DNA of 64,000 nt from Acanthopleura granulata. Lineage: Eukaryota; Mollusca; Polyplacophora; Chitonida; Chitonidae. The position numbers and the translations under genes are program-made. The stretch lies in contig JABBOT010000080.1 in the NCBI GenBank assembly GCA_016165875.1, positions 42,531,477 to 42,595,476 on the forward strand. The letters are read 5' to 3'. Positions 25,101-34,543 of the stretch are shown piece by piece. The notes under the pieces are model-generated. The model saw only the letters and a list, made by a program, of their open reading frames with translations, was not told the origin of the DNA and ran no database searches. Position 1 is the stretch's first letter. Each line of letters begins with the position of its first letter.

Positions 25101-26014
25101 CAGTATATTGAATAAGCGCTGGAAGGACAAATCTGACCTGATAGGACAGTTAGAGCAGCAAGTTCATCAGATGAAGGACACGTGGGAAGCCAAGGAGAAA
25201 AAGCTGACGAAAGAAAGAGACGAGGCTGTGGATAGGGCCAGGTGAGAGCCAATCACAAATAAGCTTACGTCCTTGCACACATTAACGTACAATTCTAACA
25301 GATGCAGTAGTAATTCTTCATGCACACAGAAGTGTAAGAGTTTAAGCTTATGCATGCCTATGCACAACACTGACAGTTTTATTGAACCCAGAATTGTTAC
25401 GTTTCATTTTCATTTCACTGCTTCAGTGTTGCTATAGAGAAGCTACGTAGTGTTGACGATGCCTTCAGACACCAGCTTGACGCTAAAGAGCATCAACATA
25501 GGGAAGAGGTGGACAGACTGGAGAGAGAGAAGCAAGCAGAAATAGACCAAGCTCAACAAAAGGTGGAGTATTTAGCCCAAACCAGGTGAATCGGGCCCTA
25601 AAGGCTAGCTGTTTACTTGACTGAATTTGTCCAAAAAAATTGTTTGAAAAGTTGGCCCAAGGCAATGGCTCAGCTTTTTCAAGAGTGGACAGTACCAATT
25701 CATTGCCCCTTTAATAGTATATGCTTGGATGTTGGCACTTTAGTGAGTACTTGCACATGCAAACGAGGTGCCCTATGGACTTGTTGCATGGTGTCCAACA
25801 GTAATCAGCCCTGTGAGGTTTGGGGTATTCCCTGCTTGATCAATTTAATACCAGTATTGGTAAAAGCAATTGAAACTTGTTTTCTTAGGTGGCATCAGTG
25901 GAGGATGAGATGCGGTGGTTGTTACAAGAGACAGAGGCCAACAAGAGAGGCATGGAAGACAAGGTGAAGAGGTTAACACAGGCCTTCTCTGACCTTCAGG
26001 CAGGGTTAGGCTGA
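7131..26014 (+). CDS. LRRCC1: LRRCC1-like centrosomal coiled-coil protein (3' part of gene, 13 exons)
   Basis: Exons: 7131-7156, 8830-8914, 10663-10776, 13393-13464, 15204-15278, 16937-17036, 18500-18588, 19177-19251, 22755-22868, 24570-24664, 25104-25241, 25427-25562, 25889-26014. They total 1245 nt (414 codons plus TGA), and splice phases agree at every junction. The product is highly charged, has no proline and reads as one long coiled coil. Blocks that resemble LRRCC1 as I remember the family include ESVIEGLRSERKLWGQEL, SVDDAFRHQL and a C-terminus with EDEMRWLLQETE and DKVKRLTQAF. Vertebrate LRRCC1 (CLERC, related to algal VFL1) sits at the centrosome/centriole and acts in spindle bipolarity, centriole structure and ciliogenesis. 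The N-terminal leucine-rich repeats that define the family are outside the window, so the name rests on the coiled-coil tail. Another centrosomal coiled-coil protein is possible but less likely. Confidence 0.72.
7740..7905 (+). mobile_element. 3' part of a second SINE-like family
   Basis: GGTTTGCCTAATGCAAGGTG, CTGGTTTCCTCCACACGTAA, CATATAAGTGAACAATTATT and an (AATG)n tail parallel the 3' body of the main SINE family, but the sequence is clearly diverged. It is probably a related family or an old copy, and the 5' head is not recognisable. Confidence 0.45.
7987..8330. repeat. Diverged ~30-bp minisatellite
   Basis: About a dozen degenerate copies of a unit like TTACCAATGTGGTTGTGTTC plus TATCCTGTA. 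It lies in the intron between LRRCC1 exons a and b and makes open frames in all three + frames, which are repeat artefacts. Confidence 0.85.
8470..8610 (+). mobile_element. SINE, 5'-truncated
   Basis: Only the 3' body is present: GGGAAGGCCCGCCAGCAACC, GTTTCCTCCCACCATAAGGC, GTGAAATATTCTTCAGTGCGG and CATAAAACAC. The tRNA-like head is missing. 5' truncation is usual for reverse-transcribed insertions. Confidence 0.8.
8830..8914 (+). CDS. LRRCC1: LRRCC1 exon b
   Basis: Acceptor GTGTTTTAG, donor GTAACG. The first base completes the Leu codon from the preceding exon. The exon then encodes INSLSKQYQDLEDEF and RMALQIEAKRFQE and ends in phase 0. Amphipathic, charged, heptad-like. Confidence 0.88.
10663..10776 (+). 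CDS. LRRCC1: LRRCC1 exon c
   Basis: Acceptor TTTGTTTTCCAG, donor GTGAGT. 38 codons, phase 0 at both ends. Encodes LQSVFEHTSQENAENKQALL then AAQKKEERSASMLSELTA. Confidence 0.92.
13393..13464 (+). CDS. LRRCC1: LRRCC1 exon d
   Basis: Acceptor GCTTATTTTCAG, donor GTGAGT. 24 codons, phase 0/0. Encodes LVKEQKGRITELSRFK and QEQTGEYK. Confidence 0.92.
15204..15278 (+). CDS. LRRCC1: LRRCC1 exon e
   Basis: Acceptor CATCTCCTTACAG. The donor GTTGTT is weak but keeps phase. 25 codons, EKILTLEAHVEEAKKRM then LQMELLKQ. Confidence 0.88.
15605..15850 (+). mobile_element. Second-family tRNA-SINE-like element
   Basis: Contains CTCTGGCTCATTTGGATGA (A-box-like), CAGACTCGAATCCAGC (B-box-like), GGTATCTGGTGAAGGGCAAT, and the tail CAGTCAAATAAATTTATAAA. 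It shares head and tail design with the main family but has a different body. No target-site duplication was resolved. Confidence 0.5.
15911..15940. repeat. C-rich tract
   Basis: Runs of eight C separated by A or ACCA inside an LRRCC1 intron. Simple low-complexity sequence. Confidence 0.85.
16937..17036 (+). CDS. LRRCC1: LRRCC1 exon f
   Basis: Acceptor TTGTTTGCCAG, donor GTAGCT. Encodes ENGKLQAQVHAQESVIEG then LRSERKLWGQELAQQ and ends in phase 1. The SVIEGLRSERKLWGQ stretch is the strongest LRRCC1-like signature in the gene. Confidence 0.93.
17840..18499. repeat. ~43-bp intronic minisatellite rich in acceptor-like TCTGTTCATTACAG
   Basis: Roughly ten diverged units, each with TGTCTGTTCATTACAGGAGC and ATATTTGGTGT-like parts. 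They are interrupted by a - strand SINE (18180-18381) and resume at about 18390. The last unit supplies the real acceptor of the exon at 18500. Each unit carries a pyrimidine-rich stretch followed by CAG or AAG. Confidence 0.85.
18180..18381 (-). mobile_element. SINE inserted into the minisatellite
   Basis: Read on the - strand it starts GGGGGCCTCCACGGCCGAGG, has the B-box-like GAGTTCAAGTCC, and ends in GGCGTAAAACACCGATCAAT. It is shorter than the full element because part of the body is missing. It splits the surrounding repeat array, so it arrived later. Confidence 0.85.
18500..18588 (+). CDS. LRRCC1: LRRCC1 exon g, acceptor inside a minisatellite unit
   Basis: Acceptor CTGTTCATAACAG is the last unit of the minisatellite at about 17840-18499. 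Donor GTAAAT. After completing a Gly codon it encodes ASLAQDRGRLESQVETLR then SEITMAKNQLE and ends in phase 0. Confidence 0.92.
18917..19165 (+). mobile_element. SINE abutting LRRCC1 exon h
   Basis: Starts within the head (AGCACAGTGACTCAGGAGCC) and has the B-box-like GAGTTTAAGTCAAG, the body GATGGTCTGCCAGTAACCTG, and the tail CCAATCAAATTAATAAATCA. The tail runs almost into the acceptor at 19176. Confidence 0.85.
19177..19251 (+). CDS. LRRCC1: LRRCC1 exon h, acceptor just after a SINE tail
   Basis: Acceptor AATTTCTGTTTCCCAG, donor GTTTGT. 25 codons: READSVKIKTKMLEDQ then TETIRKLKQ. A SINE tail ends about 16 bases before the exon, so the branch point is probably SINE-derived. Confidence 0.92.
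19580..20010. repeat. Two diverged ~219-bp tandem units with TCAAGGTCA-like sites
   Basis: ATCGCTACACTAAGGCTG at 19626 recurs as ATCGCTTCACTAAGGTTA at 19845. Each is followed by AAAGGTCAAGGT (19676-19688 and 19896-19906), and a third similar site (GAGGTCAAGGTCG) lies at 19484. Imperfect and old, in the intron between LRRCC1 exons h and i. Confidence 0.6.
20270..20480. other. CpG-richer island inside an AT-rich intron
   Basis: Includes GACCAATCAGAG (CCAAT-box-like), ACGTATGTCAG, AATGACGTGTCTGACGACGT and ACAGAACATGTTCCCAC. CpG density is visibly higher than in the neighbouring intron. It could be an internal regulatory element or an old insertion; nothing coding was recognised. Confidence 0.35.
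21965..22138 (+). mobile_element. SINE, 5'-truncated
   Basis: TACATGGGAAGGTCTGCCAG, GTTTCCTCCAACCATAATTC, GTCGTATAAATGAAATATTT, CATAAAACACCAGTCAAATG and an AATAATAAAA tail. The head is missing. Confidence 0.82.
22755..22868 (+). CDS. LRRCC1: LRRCC1 exon i
   Basis: Acceptor GTGGATACAG, donor GTCTGA (weak). 38 codons, phase 0/0: AVIEREEEVKKCREEG then LSIQRQLEEQLMEEKTATQD and LQ. Confidence 0.9.
22985..23315 (+). mobile_element. Second-family tRNA-SINE-like element
   Basis: GATTCAAATTCAGCTG looks like a B-box. The end GGCATGGAACACCAATCCAA plus TGAATGAATAG matches the tail design of the SINEs here, but the body differs from the main family. Boundaries are approximate. Confidence 0.4.
24570..24664 (+). 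CDS. LRRCC1: LRRCC1 exon j
   Basis: Acceptor TTTGATTGCAG, consensus donor GTAAGT. Encodes DSVDQLKARKDELKHEV then TELQNELQESRRAH and ends in phase 2. Confidence 0.93.
24860..24968 (+). mobile_element. SINE 3' fragment
   Basis: GCCTTCCTCCCAGCTCATTG, GTTGTATAAGTGAAATGTTC, TTGAGTGCGGTGTAAGAACA and a GAATAAATGAATCAATAAAT tail. It lies 140 bases before LRRCC1 exon k. Confidence 0.78.
25104..25241 (+). CDS. LRRCC1: LRRCC1 exon k
   Basis: Acceptor TTTTTCCCCCCAG, donor GTGAGA. A Ser codon is completed across the junction, then ILNKRWKDKSDLIGQLEQQ, VHQMKDTWEAKEKKLTKE and RDEAVDRA follow. Ends in phase 2. Confidence 0.93.
25427..25562 (+). CDS. LRRCC1: LRRCC1 exon l
   Basis: Acceptor CACTGCTTCAG. Encodes VAIEKLRSVDDAFRHQL, DAKEHQHREEVDRLE and REKQAEIDQAQQK. 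The donor used is GTGGAG after CAACAAAAG. The nicer-looking GTGAAT at 25588 would throw the last exon out of frame. Confidence 0.88.
25889..26014 (+). CDS. LRRCC1: LRRCC1 terminal coding exon
   Basis: Acceptor TTGTTTTCTTAG. Encodes VASVEDEMRWLLQETEANK, RGMEDKVKRLTQAFSD and LQAGLG, then TGA at 26012-26014. Confidence 0.92.
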   Translation: MASVEDEMRWLLQETEANKRGMEDKVKRLTQAFSDLQAGLG

Positions 26015-27980
26015 CCTTCAGCTGAAACTCCCAGTTCGGACAGAACTCCTCGCATCATTAGCCATTGTAGCTGTGGTGATCCTCATCGGGGATCAGGTAA
26101 CCCTTGAACAAGTAGCAGATAATCTTCTGCTATGTTGTGGAAGGCCTTCACCATGAACTCCCGTGACCTTCACACAGCACTGGGAAGGCATTTATATAGC
26201 TGTATGCTGTCATGCACTGAGTCTTAGGAACCTTCATGAGGGGCAAAAGTGAACCCAGAGGACTGTGCTCATGGGGGAAAAATTCATGGTGATAATACTA
26301 CAGCCATCTTTGTGACAGATCAGTGTGACGAATGAATCAAGATGCGAGAGACAGTCAGTGAATACGGATTGCGGTATTAGTTACATGGTTACTGAACTAA
26401 AGGGTACGAAACTATATCTGCTCAAGAAACCTCATATTAGGCGAGGCGTCAGCCACAATATGAGGCTTATTAACCCCATATGGTTTTCTCTACTCTCACT
26501 CAGTAACCATGTAGCAAATTTATCCTGCAGAAGCTCCTACAAAATACACTGAAATATGTTTCTTGAAAAGCAATAGAAGCTGCAGCAGTAATTTTCTGTC
26601 ACATTGTGAATCTTTGATTTCCAAAGTGATTTGGGAATTATTACGTGATAGCTTTATTGACAGTGTTGTTTCAACATTCCTTTGTGACGTTGTCATTGGT
26701 GTCATTCATGCATCACATTGTCACTGTGATGTCATGACGTTTTACTTGCTGTTAAGTCATCAGATGCATATAGCATCTGCTGCCAGTACAGAGATATACA
26801 TGTCTACCACGTGACTGTTGCTGTCCAATCAAAGGCAGAGGATTTTATAGCATGTGGGATAAATTCATATACATGTACATGTAGGATTAAACCAGTTAAA
26901 ATAGCAGATCTTAGGCATTGGCATTACACATGTAGTTCAGTTATTATGAGAGCTGGATGTCTTTGTGTGACAACAACATCTTAGCTCAATGAAGGCCAGT
27001 GAACTCTCTTGAAATGCATTACTTCGGAATGATCACTAATCTCCCTAGTTCATATTATCTTGGATAAGTTTATAAAATCTTGACCTTACATACAAGTACA
27101 GTATCCTAGTAGTTAGTAATTTTTGAGCAGACGTATTGTTTGTATAACTATGTCGGAAGTGCTCCAGTACCAAATATTTATTGAACAATTGCATAAAACG
27201 TGTCTACTAATTGAAAGAATATGTGATTGAAATGCTCTCAGACTCAACTAGCATTTGTAGAGGAGACCGTGTATCCAGTTAAAATTCACTGATTCTGAGG
27301 TTGATATAATTTTTCATGAAGATGACTGATGTACAGTATACGTGTATTTTTCAGTGCATTCCGAAAGTCCAATATTTTGTAAGTACTTTGTAGTCCTGGT
27401 TGATGAGCATAAAACTTATTTTCCCTTCAAACATGTTTATGTGATCCACTGTAACAAATATTTGTAATTTGCTTTCCTGGTATCAGCGTTCACAACTAAG
27501 GTGATTCATAAGACATATGCCACCCACCTTAGGCTTGGGAGATCTGGAATCTGTCATGGGTAAGGTCAAACAAAGACTTCAAACATTGTACTTGTTGCTG
27601 CCCCACTTGGTGTTCAGCACTGAGAAATCAGAACAAGGAAACAGGACTGGTCAGTCCAGTGTCAGTATAATGTGACTGGGTGGGGTGTCATAGCCCTGTG
27701 TTCGGCATGACGCCCCAGTGGAGGCAAAACTTTAGCAGCATGACCTCACCTTGCCACAAGGAGACATGGCATATATAGATTCCAAAGACGCGTGGTCATA
27801 CAACTGAAGAAAAGTGTTGGGTGTTATAAAACACAAGCCTATATACGTGTGTACATACAGGAAAAATGTTGAAAAGTTGATTTCTTCATCTTTCTATGAT
27901 GGTGGTCCCTGAATTTTTACATTTGCATGAATTACTGCTGCTCAGGTTAGATTATAATTGAAGCTTTACGTGGTGCTGCT
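26015..27980 (+). other. Probable LRRCC1 3' UTR and following intergenic DNA
   Basis: Follows the LRRCC1 stop. I saw no canonical AATAAA on the + strand until 30371. ATTAAA near 26884 is the first usable variant. The stretch holds no coding exon I can support. The transcript end is not fixed by sequence alone. Confidence 0.4.
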
Positions 27981-27984
27981 GCTG

Positions 27985-28125
27985 ATTTATTTATTGGTTA
28001 TTTATTTATTTGATTGGTGTTTTATGCTGTACTCAAAAATATGTCACTTGAACAACAGCAACCAGCATGATGGTGGGAGGAAACTGAACAGATCCCAGGG
28101 GAAATCCACCACCATCTGCAGGCTT
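27985..28125 (-). mobile_element. SINE 3' fragment
   Basis: On the + strand: TTATTTATTTGATTGGTGTT, TTATGCTGTACTCAAAAATA, CAGCATGATGGTGGGAGGAA and ACCACCATCTGCAGG. This is the reverse complement of the family's 3' half. Confidence 0.82.
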
Positions 28126-28502
28126 AGATGTATTTAAAGTGCTTTAATGTCCCTTGTGTCTTTAGCCACATGTAGTTGATGTATATACAAACATAAACAT
28201 CCTGGAGTGTGACCTGGTTATAAACACCCCTTTATGGCAAATACTGTTCGCCAGTACTTCACTGTAATCTGACTGAGTGTGGTAAACTTCGAATGTGTGT
28301 GGTGTAGTTTGTAGGTGGTAGAAACTACATAAAATCAGATATAACCTCCACAAGGAGATACAAGTAGGGTGACAAAACAAGGTCTTGGTGAGATCACAGC
28401 TGTAAAGTACACAAGACTTCAAAGGTTTATGGCTTGCGAGCCTTTAAGGGAGCCTAATAACTCTTCAAGATACTGGCAGTTAATAACTTTGATTTCCATT
28501 GA

Positions 28503-28772
28503 TTTATTTGATTTATTTATTTGATTGGTGTTTTACGCCGTACTCAAGAATATTTCACTTATACGACGGCGGCCAGCATTATGGTGGGAGGAAACCGGGC
28601 AGATCCCAGTGGAAACCCACGACCATCCGCAGGTTGCTGGCAGACCTTCCCACGTGCAGCCGGAGAGGAAGCCAGCATGAGCTGGACTTGAACTCACAGC
28701 GACCGCATTGGTGGGAGGCTTCGGGTCATTGTGCTGCGTTAGCACGCTAACCGACTGAGCCACGGAGGCCCC
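28503..28772 (-). mobile_element. Full-length SINE with 13-bp target-site duplication
   Basis: The most intact copy. On the - strand it starts GGGGCCTCCGTGGCTCAGTC, has GGTTAGCGTGCTAACGCAGC and the B-box-like GAGTTCAAGTCC, then the full body, and ends in GCGTAAAACACCAATCAAAT with an AAATAAATC-type tail. TGATTTCCATTGA flanks it exactly at 28490-28502 and 28773-28785. Intact duplications and promoter boxes suggest a fairly recent insertion. Confidence 0.95.
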
Positions 28773-30887
28773 TGATTTCCATTGAAGTTCATACTAAAAA
28801 ATTCACTTTCGTGATTGCAGTACTTTTTACGGGCAGAGAAAACAAATGACCTTTGGCAACTTATTTAGGAACTTTCCCACTAGTTGTGTGTAGACATTCA
28901 CAACTTACTGGTGAAAGACAAGTTGTTTTAAGTGAACATAAAACCGCACGAAAGACCACATGAGCGTTTGTAATCTCTTATCATCACCAAGAGCAAAGAA
29001 ATTCTCTACCTTCTGGTTCAAGGCTTGGAGTCAAGAGATAGCTCATTGGAATTTACATTAGAAATGACGTGGTTGCCAGCAATGCTCAGATCCTACCGCC
29101 TTGAGAACATGTTAGTACCCCACAACCTGCATGTTTTCTCCTTGAGCGTCTTCTGAGTAACCTTCTTCCCCTTACATAAAGGGCTGGTAAAAATCTGTCT
29201 TTGAAATTGTGTGTACCAATGATAAATGCCCTTTGGCATTGACATTGACGTCAATGCTGCTGCACCAAAAGTATTTTAACTCCACAGTAGGCACTGAGTA
29301 TCTATGAATAACGTCACAAATACTGGACTAGTTATTCTGGACAGGAGGGTCGATCATCACACTAACTGGCCTGGGTTCAGGGTATTACAGAGACATGACA
29401 CTGTAGGCCTATGATAGTATTAGGAGTCCAGCTATTTGTAGACAACACTGAAGTTACATGAAAGCCTACAAAACAGGTTCCAACGAGACAAAATCATGAC
29501 CAGTTCTTTTGTACCTATATTGTATTAGATAAAGGATGGAGACTTCTGGTAAAAAGTATTTTTATTTATATGTTATAAATCAAACACATTACTAGATATC
29601 TGTAGCTTAAGGTGAATTGAACTCAAGTTCATAAATAATATATGTTATGTTTTTCTTTAACAAAATGTCAATCAAACCCACTATATCCATACTATTCTCA
29701 AGTACATTAGCAGAGGCTTATCTACAGTGCAGAGCCTTATTAACAGACAACTTGCAGTACCACTTGTACCAATGAGTGACACAGTGAAACCATATCTCCA
29801 ACAAAACAACCCATTTGTAAACAGTAACTAGATGAAAACTTCCACCTCACATACACCACAACAGTGCATTTATGCGAAATACTCCGGAATCATATACGTA
29901 CATGACATGCAGTTATCCAAATACTGTTAACTTAAATACTGTTAACACATATTGTGTTGCATCAGTTTGTACAATAACAAATCTACCTGCTACGTCAAAA
30001 CTATGTAAGCCCGTCCACAGCAATGTGATCAAATTATTACTTCTAGTTTCATAATAATGAACATGGCAAGACTTGTATGTACATCGTGTCACAAGTTTAC
30101 ATCAGCATAGAGGCTACATGCGCATTACACAGTCCTGTACATTGTAAACACGCTTAAATACTGGGTCACATGTGGATTTCTAACTCAACAGGTGAACTGC
30201 GTAGGTGACACCTGTAGTTTCTACTGCACTTATTGAGATTGAGTGTCAGTATATTACTGCATATCAGTTTTGACGCTTACATACTCGTACACACACACTT
30301 CAGTTTTACGATTTAGGCAATATGCACAACTCATCATGTTAAACCTGCATGAACGGAATGCATTCAACCAATAAAGGTACACGGCTCATTTTAACAAGTC
30401 TTTGTTACTTCATTGTTCCTCACACAGTGAAGTCACATTATCTCGGGTGAATGGAAGTACACTGTAGGGCATGAGAAATAACTTACCAAAGTTTTGCTAA
30501 GCCCATAATGTGTTTCAAAAAAATGACTGATACAAAGCAATAGGCTGTCCTGTTTATGCACATGGATCAATCAGATTAGAAATTGTGTGGTACATGTATG
30601 ATAAATTTTGTGAAGTTTCATTCCGGTTTCGGGACTAACACCAGCACAAGTCACATGTGCTATTAATATATGGTGGTGAGTATATATACTTCTGTTAGCA
30701 GAAGTCCCTGACCTGGAAGTGAGCAAGCACATGTGCCAAGTAGAGTGTACTACACCAGACTGCTGGACACGGGGTACCAAACCAACCTCTCATGTAAGGC
30801 ATGATGGCAGATGAATTAAACACAAAATGGATAAGTTAACTGCATGGTTCATTGCCTGGAATTCTTCCTGTACGATGTTTTTCATCC

Positions 30888-30921
30888 TCATATATATATA
30901 TATATAAATATATACACACAC
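30888..30921. repeat. AT/AC microsatellite
   Basis: Alternating ATATATAT followed by ATACACACACA. Simple sequence. Confidence 0.9.
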
Positions 30922-31978
30922 ATCATGAAGCTGAAGTGCTACTTACATGGGGTCCCACATTTATAGCTCATGTACATACAGCCACTGATTAACATGTGAT
31001 TAACATGTCATCATGCATCAGTTTTGCAAAATAACTGATCTGAAAGAAAGGTTGATACATTTCTGACGGCCCCCATGTGTGCATGATATTTATAATTAAC
31101 GGAATACTTCAATTGAATAATCTCTGGTTCTTACAGATTGGGTGGCTCGGCTCACTCTTGGCTCAGTCTGTACATGTTTGTAATTATTTTGTCTGCAAAT
31201 ATATATTTTTCATACCTGAAATTTGGGGCAAAATCAAAATGTGTAGATTCACATCTACGTGTAAAAACTATTTTTCAACCAAAACTGCGCTGAAAAATTG
31301 TTCACAGTTAATGTCTGAATAGGCCGAGGCAACAGAAGGTGCAGAATTTACTTTTGCAAGCAGAAAGGCAAATTTAAACGCTATTTCTTTTTTTTTTGGT
31401 ATTTTTAACTGAATGTAAACTGGCTAGTTAGCAAACTACAGTGACCCTGCACACGATTATGATACAACTGCACCACATCCCATAGTTCTTAGTTTAAAAA
31501 TAAAACTGCAGAAGGGGCAAAAAGTGACAACATACACGTAGGCAAGAATTAACCTCACCTGAAAACAATAATGCAGTATTCTTAATACAATTGAAGTGGC
31601 ACAATACAAATATCTAAACTGCACAGTAACATGTAACATATAAGCAATGTTAATTTTTATTTACACTGGGAGCTAAATTCAGGGATTTCAAATAAAAAAA
31701 TGATTTGTTAAAAATATCTGTTAAAAATGTAAAGTATAGATTTTAAAACGACACTCCTAATCTATTTACATAAGATCTTGCACTGTTCAGACACATGAAA
31801 AAAAGTGCGTGGACTAAGTGACTCAAAGCCAATATCATCAAAACAACAGAACTAAAATAATTCAACCCCCTTCAGCAATCTAAAGGCATTTTTAATTCAG
31901 ACCAAATATGCCCTGGTGAATAACAATGGCATAACTTTGTTCTAAGCAAATCAATGAGTGAGAACAACAGTAAAATGG

Positions 31979-32255
31979 TTTCTGAGGGCTTGATATGTCT
32001 AATTAGGTTCTAGTAAATTTCTGAGGGCTTGAAATGTCTAATAAGGTTCTAGTAAATTTCTGAGGGCTTGAAATGTCTAATAAGGTTCTAGTAAATTTCT
32101 GAGGGCTTGAAATGTCTAATAAGGTTCTAGTAAATTTCTGAGGGCTTGAAATGTCTAATAAGGTTCTAGTAAATTTCTGAGGGCTTGAAATGTCTAATAA
32201 GGTTCTAGTAAATTTCTGAGGGCTTGAAATGTCTAATAAGGTTCTAGTAAATTTC
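31979..32255. repeat. 39-bp tandem array, seven copies, nearly identical
   Basis: The unit begins TTTCTGAGGGCTTGAAATGT and continues CTAATAAGGTTCTAGTAAA. Copies 2 to 7 look identical; copy 1 has two changes (GATATG, AATTAGG). Because 39 is a multiple of three, it is open on the - strand as repeated KFTRTLLDISSPQ. That is a repeat artefact unless transcript evidence says otherwise. It probably lies in the TMEM170 3' UTR. Confidence 0.95.
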
Positions 32256-32744
32256 AAGCTCATTCACGGAAGCACTTTTCAGTTGAATATTGATTCTTAA
32301 ATTATCCTTCAAACCACAACCTGCAAAAAATGTGCAACCATTGTAACCAATAAAGAGATGGAACAACCAACTTTATGTCACAGCTAAAAATCAACAAGAA
32401 ACCATGAATAAAGCTAGTGACATTTTTGAACTAGTATGGCAATATTTTAAGGGTAAATGAGAGTGAAGCTATGTGGTCCATTGTGCTATAAGGTATTGGC
32501 ACATCCAGCTCAGCACAAGCTTGTCTATATGTACAAGTCATATCACTTGGTATGAGCTAACACGCTATTCAAATCATAGTTAAGTACGTTAACATAAGAG
32601 CAAGATTCTCTTCATTATTAATTTAAGAATTTTCAGGACGTAAAACCCATTGTCTTTTTGTTAAAGCACCAATGTGCACATTTCTCTGAGGTAGAGTCAG
32701 GTACATATTGGGGGTCAATTGTCAGTCTTTTCCAGTGCTTTTAT

Positions 32745-32950
32745 TTGTCAATGAGGATTACTGGTATGTTTAACAATAAGGATTACTGGTATGTGGAACA
32801 ATGAGGATTACTGTTAAGTGGAACAATAAGGATTACTGGCATGTGGAATATTAAGGATTACTAGTATTTGGGACAAAAAGGATTACTGGTATGTGGAACA
32901 ATAAGAATTACTAGTATGACTATGTACAGCAATGATGATTATTGGTATGT
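32745..32950. repeat. Diverged ~25-bp minisatellite
   Basis: About nine units of AACAATAAGGATTACTGGTA plus TGTGG, with substitutions and small indels. It is 500 bp from the perfect 39-bp array but unrelated in sequence. Confidence 0.88.
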
Positions 32951-34412
32951 GGATCAAGGATACATATACCTGTATGTAAAATTAATATGACATTCGCAGT
33001 AATAAAATACTGTCTGAGGTAACTTGTGATGTCTACATTAGCACATGTAGCTTTGAAGTATTATCATCACTGTATTTCACCCCCTCAGCTTAAGTGACAC
33101 ATTTTGCTCTGATTCAAATTATAAGACAATGTTAAGAGTTTTGTGTGAAGTACTGGCATCTAACATATCCTTTCCTGACATTTATGTGCCCCAGAAAGTA
33201 CATTTTTACAGGCCAAATTTTCAGCAAAATGCAATCGTTGTGCTGGATATAAGTACAGACAAAAAGAGACTCCTTTAAAACACATGTGCAAATGTTCTAT
33301 TCTCTTCAGGTGTGGTAACCTTTAAGCCATAGTTCTATATCCCTACAACTTCACAAAGTCAATGTTTGGACAACACGTGTTGTTACAGGCAACTCGATGT
33401 CAAAAGAGCACCTATCCCTTCCACCAACGCATTCATGGAGTAGACTGCTTGGCAACAATAATCAATTCAGCATCCAATCAATATATGGTGACTGTAGTAT
33501 AAAACAACTGAACAACCCTGAGATGATCAAGCTGCTACTGTCCTAACAGCTGCCAGACCTTGCTGATCTTGCCTTGATTTTAAAATGAATATTTTAATCT
33601 AATGGTCTTGTAATCACTAGCTTAAGTGATTGTGTCAGATAGTGGATATATTTATGATGGTTTCCTTTCACTTTCTGTCCAATGATAAGGGACGTCCGTA
33701 TACTGAGAGGCTCGGTTTGGTTATCTTGCCATTTGCATACAAAGATGCACTCTTACTGGTTACATTATATAGATTGCTTGCCATGCTCAAGCTCTCCAGG
33801 GATGTACACACAAGGTAGATTCTGCAAGTCATTGCCCCTGGTGTAGTCGCTGAAAAATATCCAGGATAGTAATGCTTGAGAGCAGTAGGGTTTGATACTA
33901 CGCTTGAAATTTCAAATATAGCAATACGCCCATGACCAGGAACCCGATGATTGTTTAGTAACTGCAGATAAAATTCTACCACGGCTCAAGAAACTCAGAA
34001 CATTTTTTCCTCGTTTTGAGCCAGAAATGATCATTCAAATTCAAAAGACTTTCCTTCTGTCTGATCTTAAGTGATTTACACATGTACAACACAACAGCAA
34101 AATTTCACAATGAAGAGACTTTATGTGCATTCCGGTACTCTTAAAGAACATCCATTACCCTTCCTTGAAAAGTGAAGTTTTGCAAAGCAGTTTGCGCTTT
34201 CTTGAGGAAAAAGAAATCAAGGACCAATAAAAATGGTTGTTTGTGCACAAGTTCCCCATTTCCAGAAAATCAAAAGCATCATTCAGCCTTTGCAACTATG
34301 ACCTCAAGGTGATCTCTGCTGACTGGTCACCATAGTGATGAGGGAAAAAAACTGGGACGTGACAGGTTTAAGGCGTGTCTCCTGTTGTCAAGGAGATAGG
34401 GGTGGGGAGGGA

Positions 34413-34543
34413 TCACAATGTTGCTAGGATGCGTGTAAATGAGATGAAGATCATGATGATGGTTTGGCCCACTCCCCAGACCAGGGCGTAGAACGGAGCC
34501 ATGGTGAAGCCAGAGGCTCGATACACTCCTGCAATGGCAGCGC
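34413..34543 (-). CDS. TMEM170: TMEM170 exon 3
   Basis: Acceptor GGTTGTTTCAG. Encodes residues 90-132: SAAIAGVYRASGFTMAPF then YALVWGVGQTIIMIFI and SFTRILATL, and the TGA stop. Contains the third span. Confidence 0.95.

Larger units (their letters stand above)
28786..34412 (-). other. TMEM170 3' UTR and intergenic region
   Basis: No coding exon found. On the - strand, AATAAA signals occur at 32740-32745, 31657-31662 and 29561-29566, so a 3' UTR of 1.7 to 4.9 kb is possible. Vertebrate TMEM170 genes also have long 3' UTRs. It holds an AT/CA microsatellite, a 39-bp tandem array and a 25-bp array. LRRCC1 and TMEM170 converge here. Confidence 0.4.

Noticed and set aside
25563..25590. Use of the GTGAAT donor at 25588 for LRRCC1 exon l
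   Set aside because: It leaves phase 2 and shifts the last exon out of the conserved EDEMRWLLQETE frame. The upstream GTGGAG keeps phase.
28499..28763. Overlapping open frames of 76-83 codons on both strands
   Set aside because: They lie entirely within the SINE at 28503-28772; the same peptides recur wherever the SINE occurs.
32003..32263. 86-codon - strand repeat protein
   Set aside because: Exact 39-bp tandem array; openness follows from a period divisible by three.
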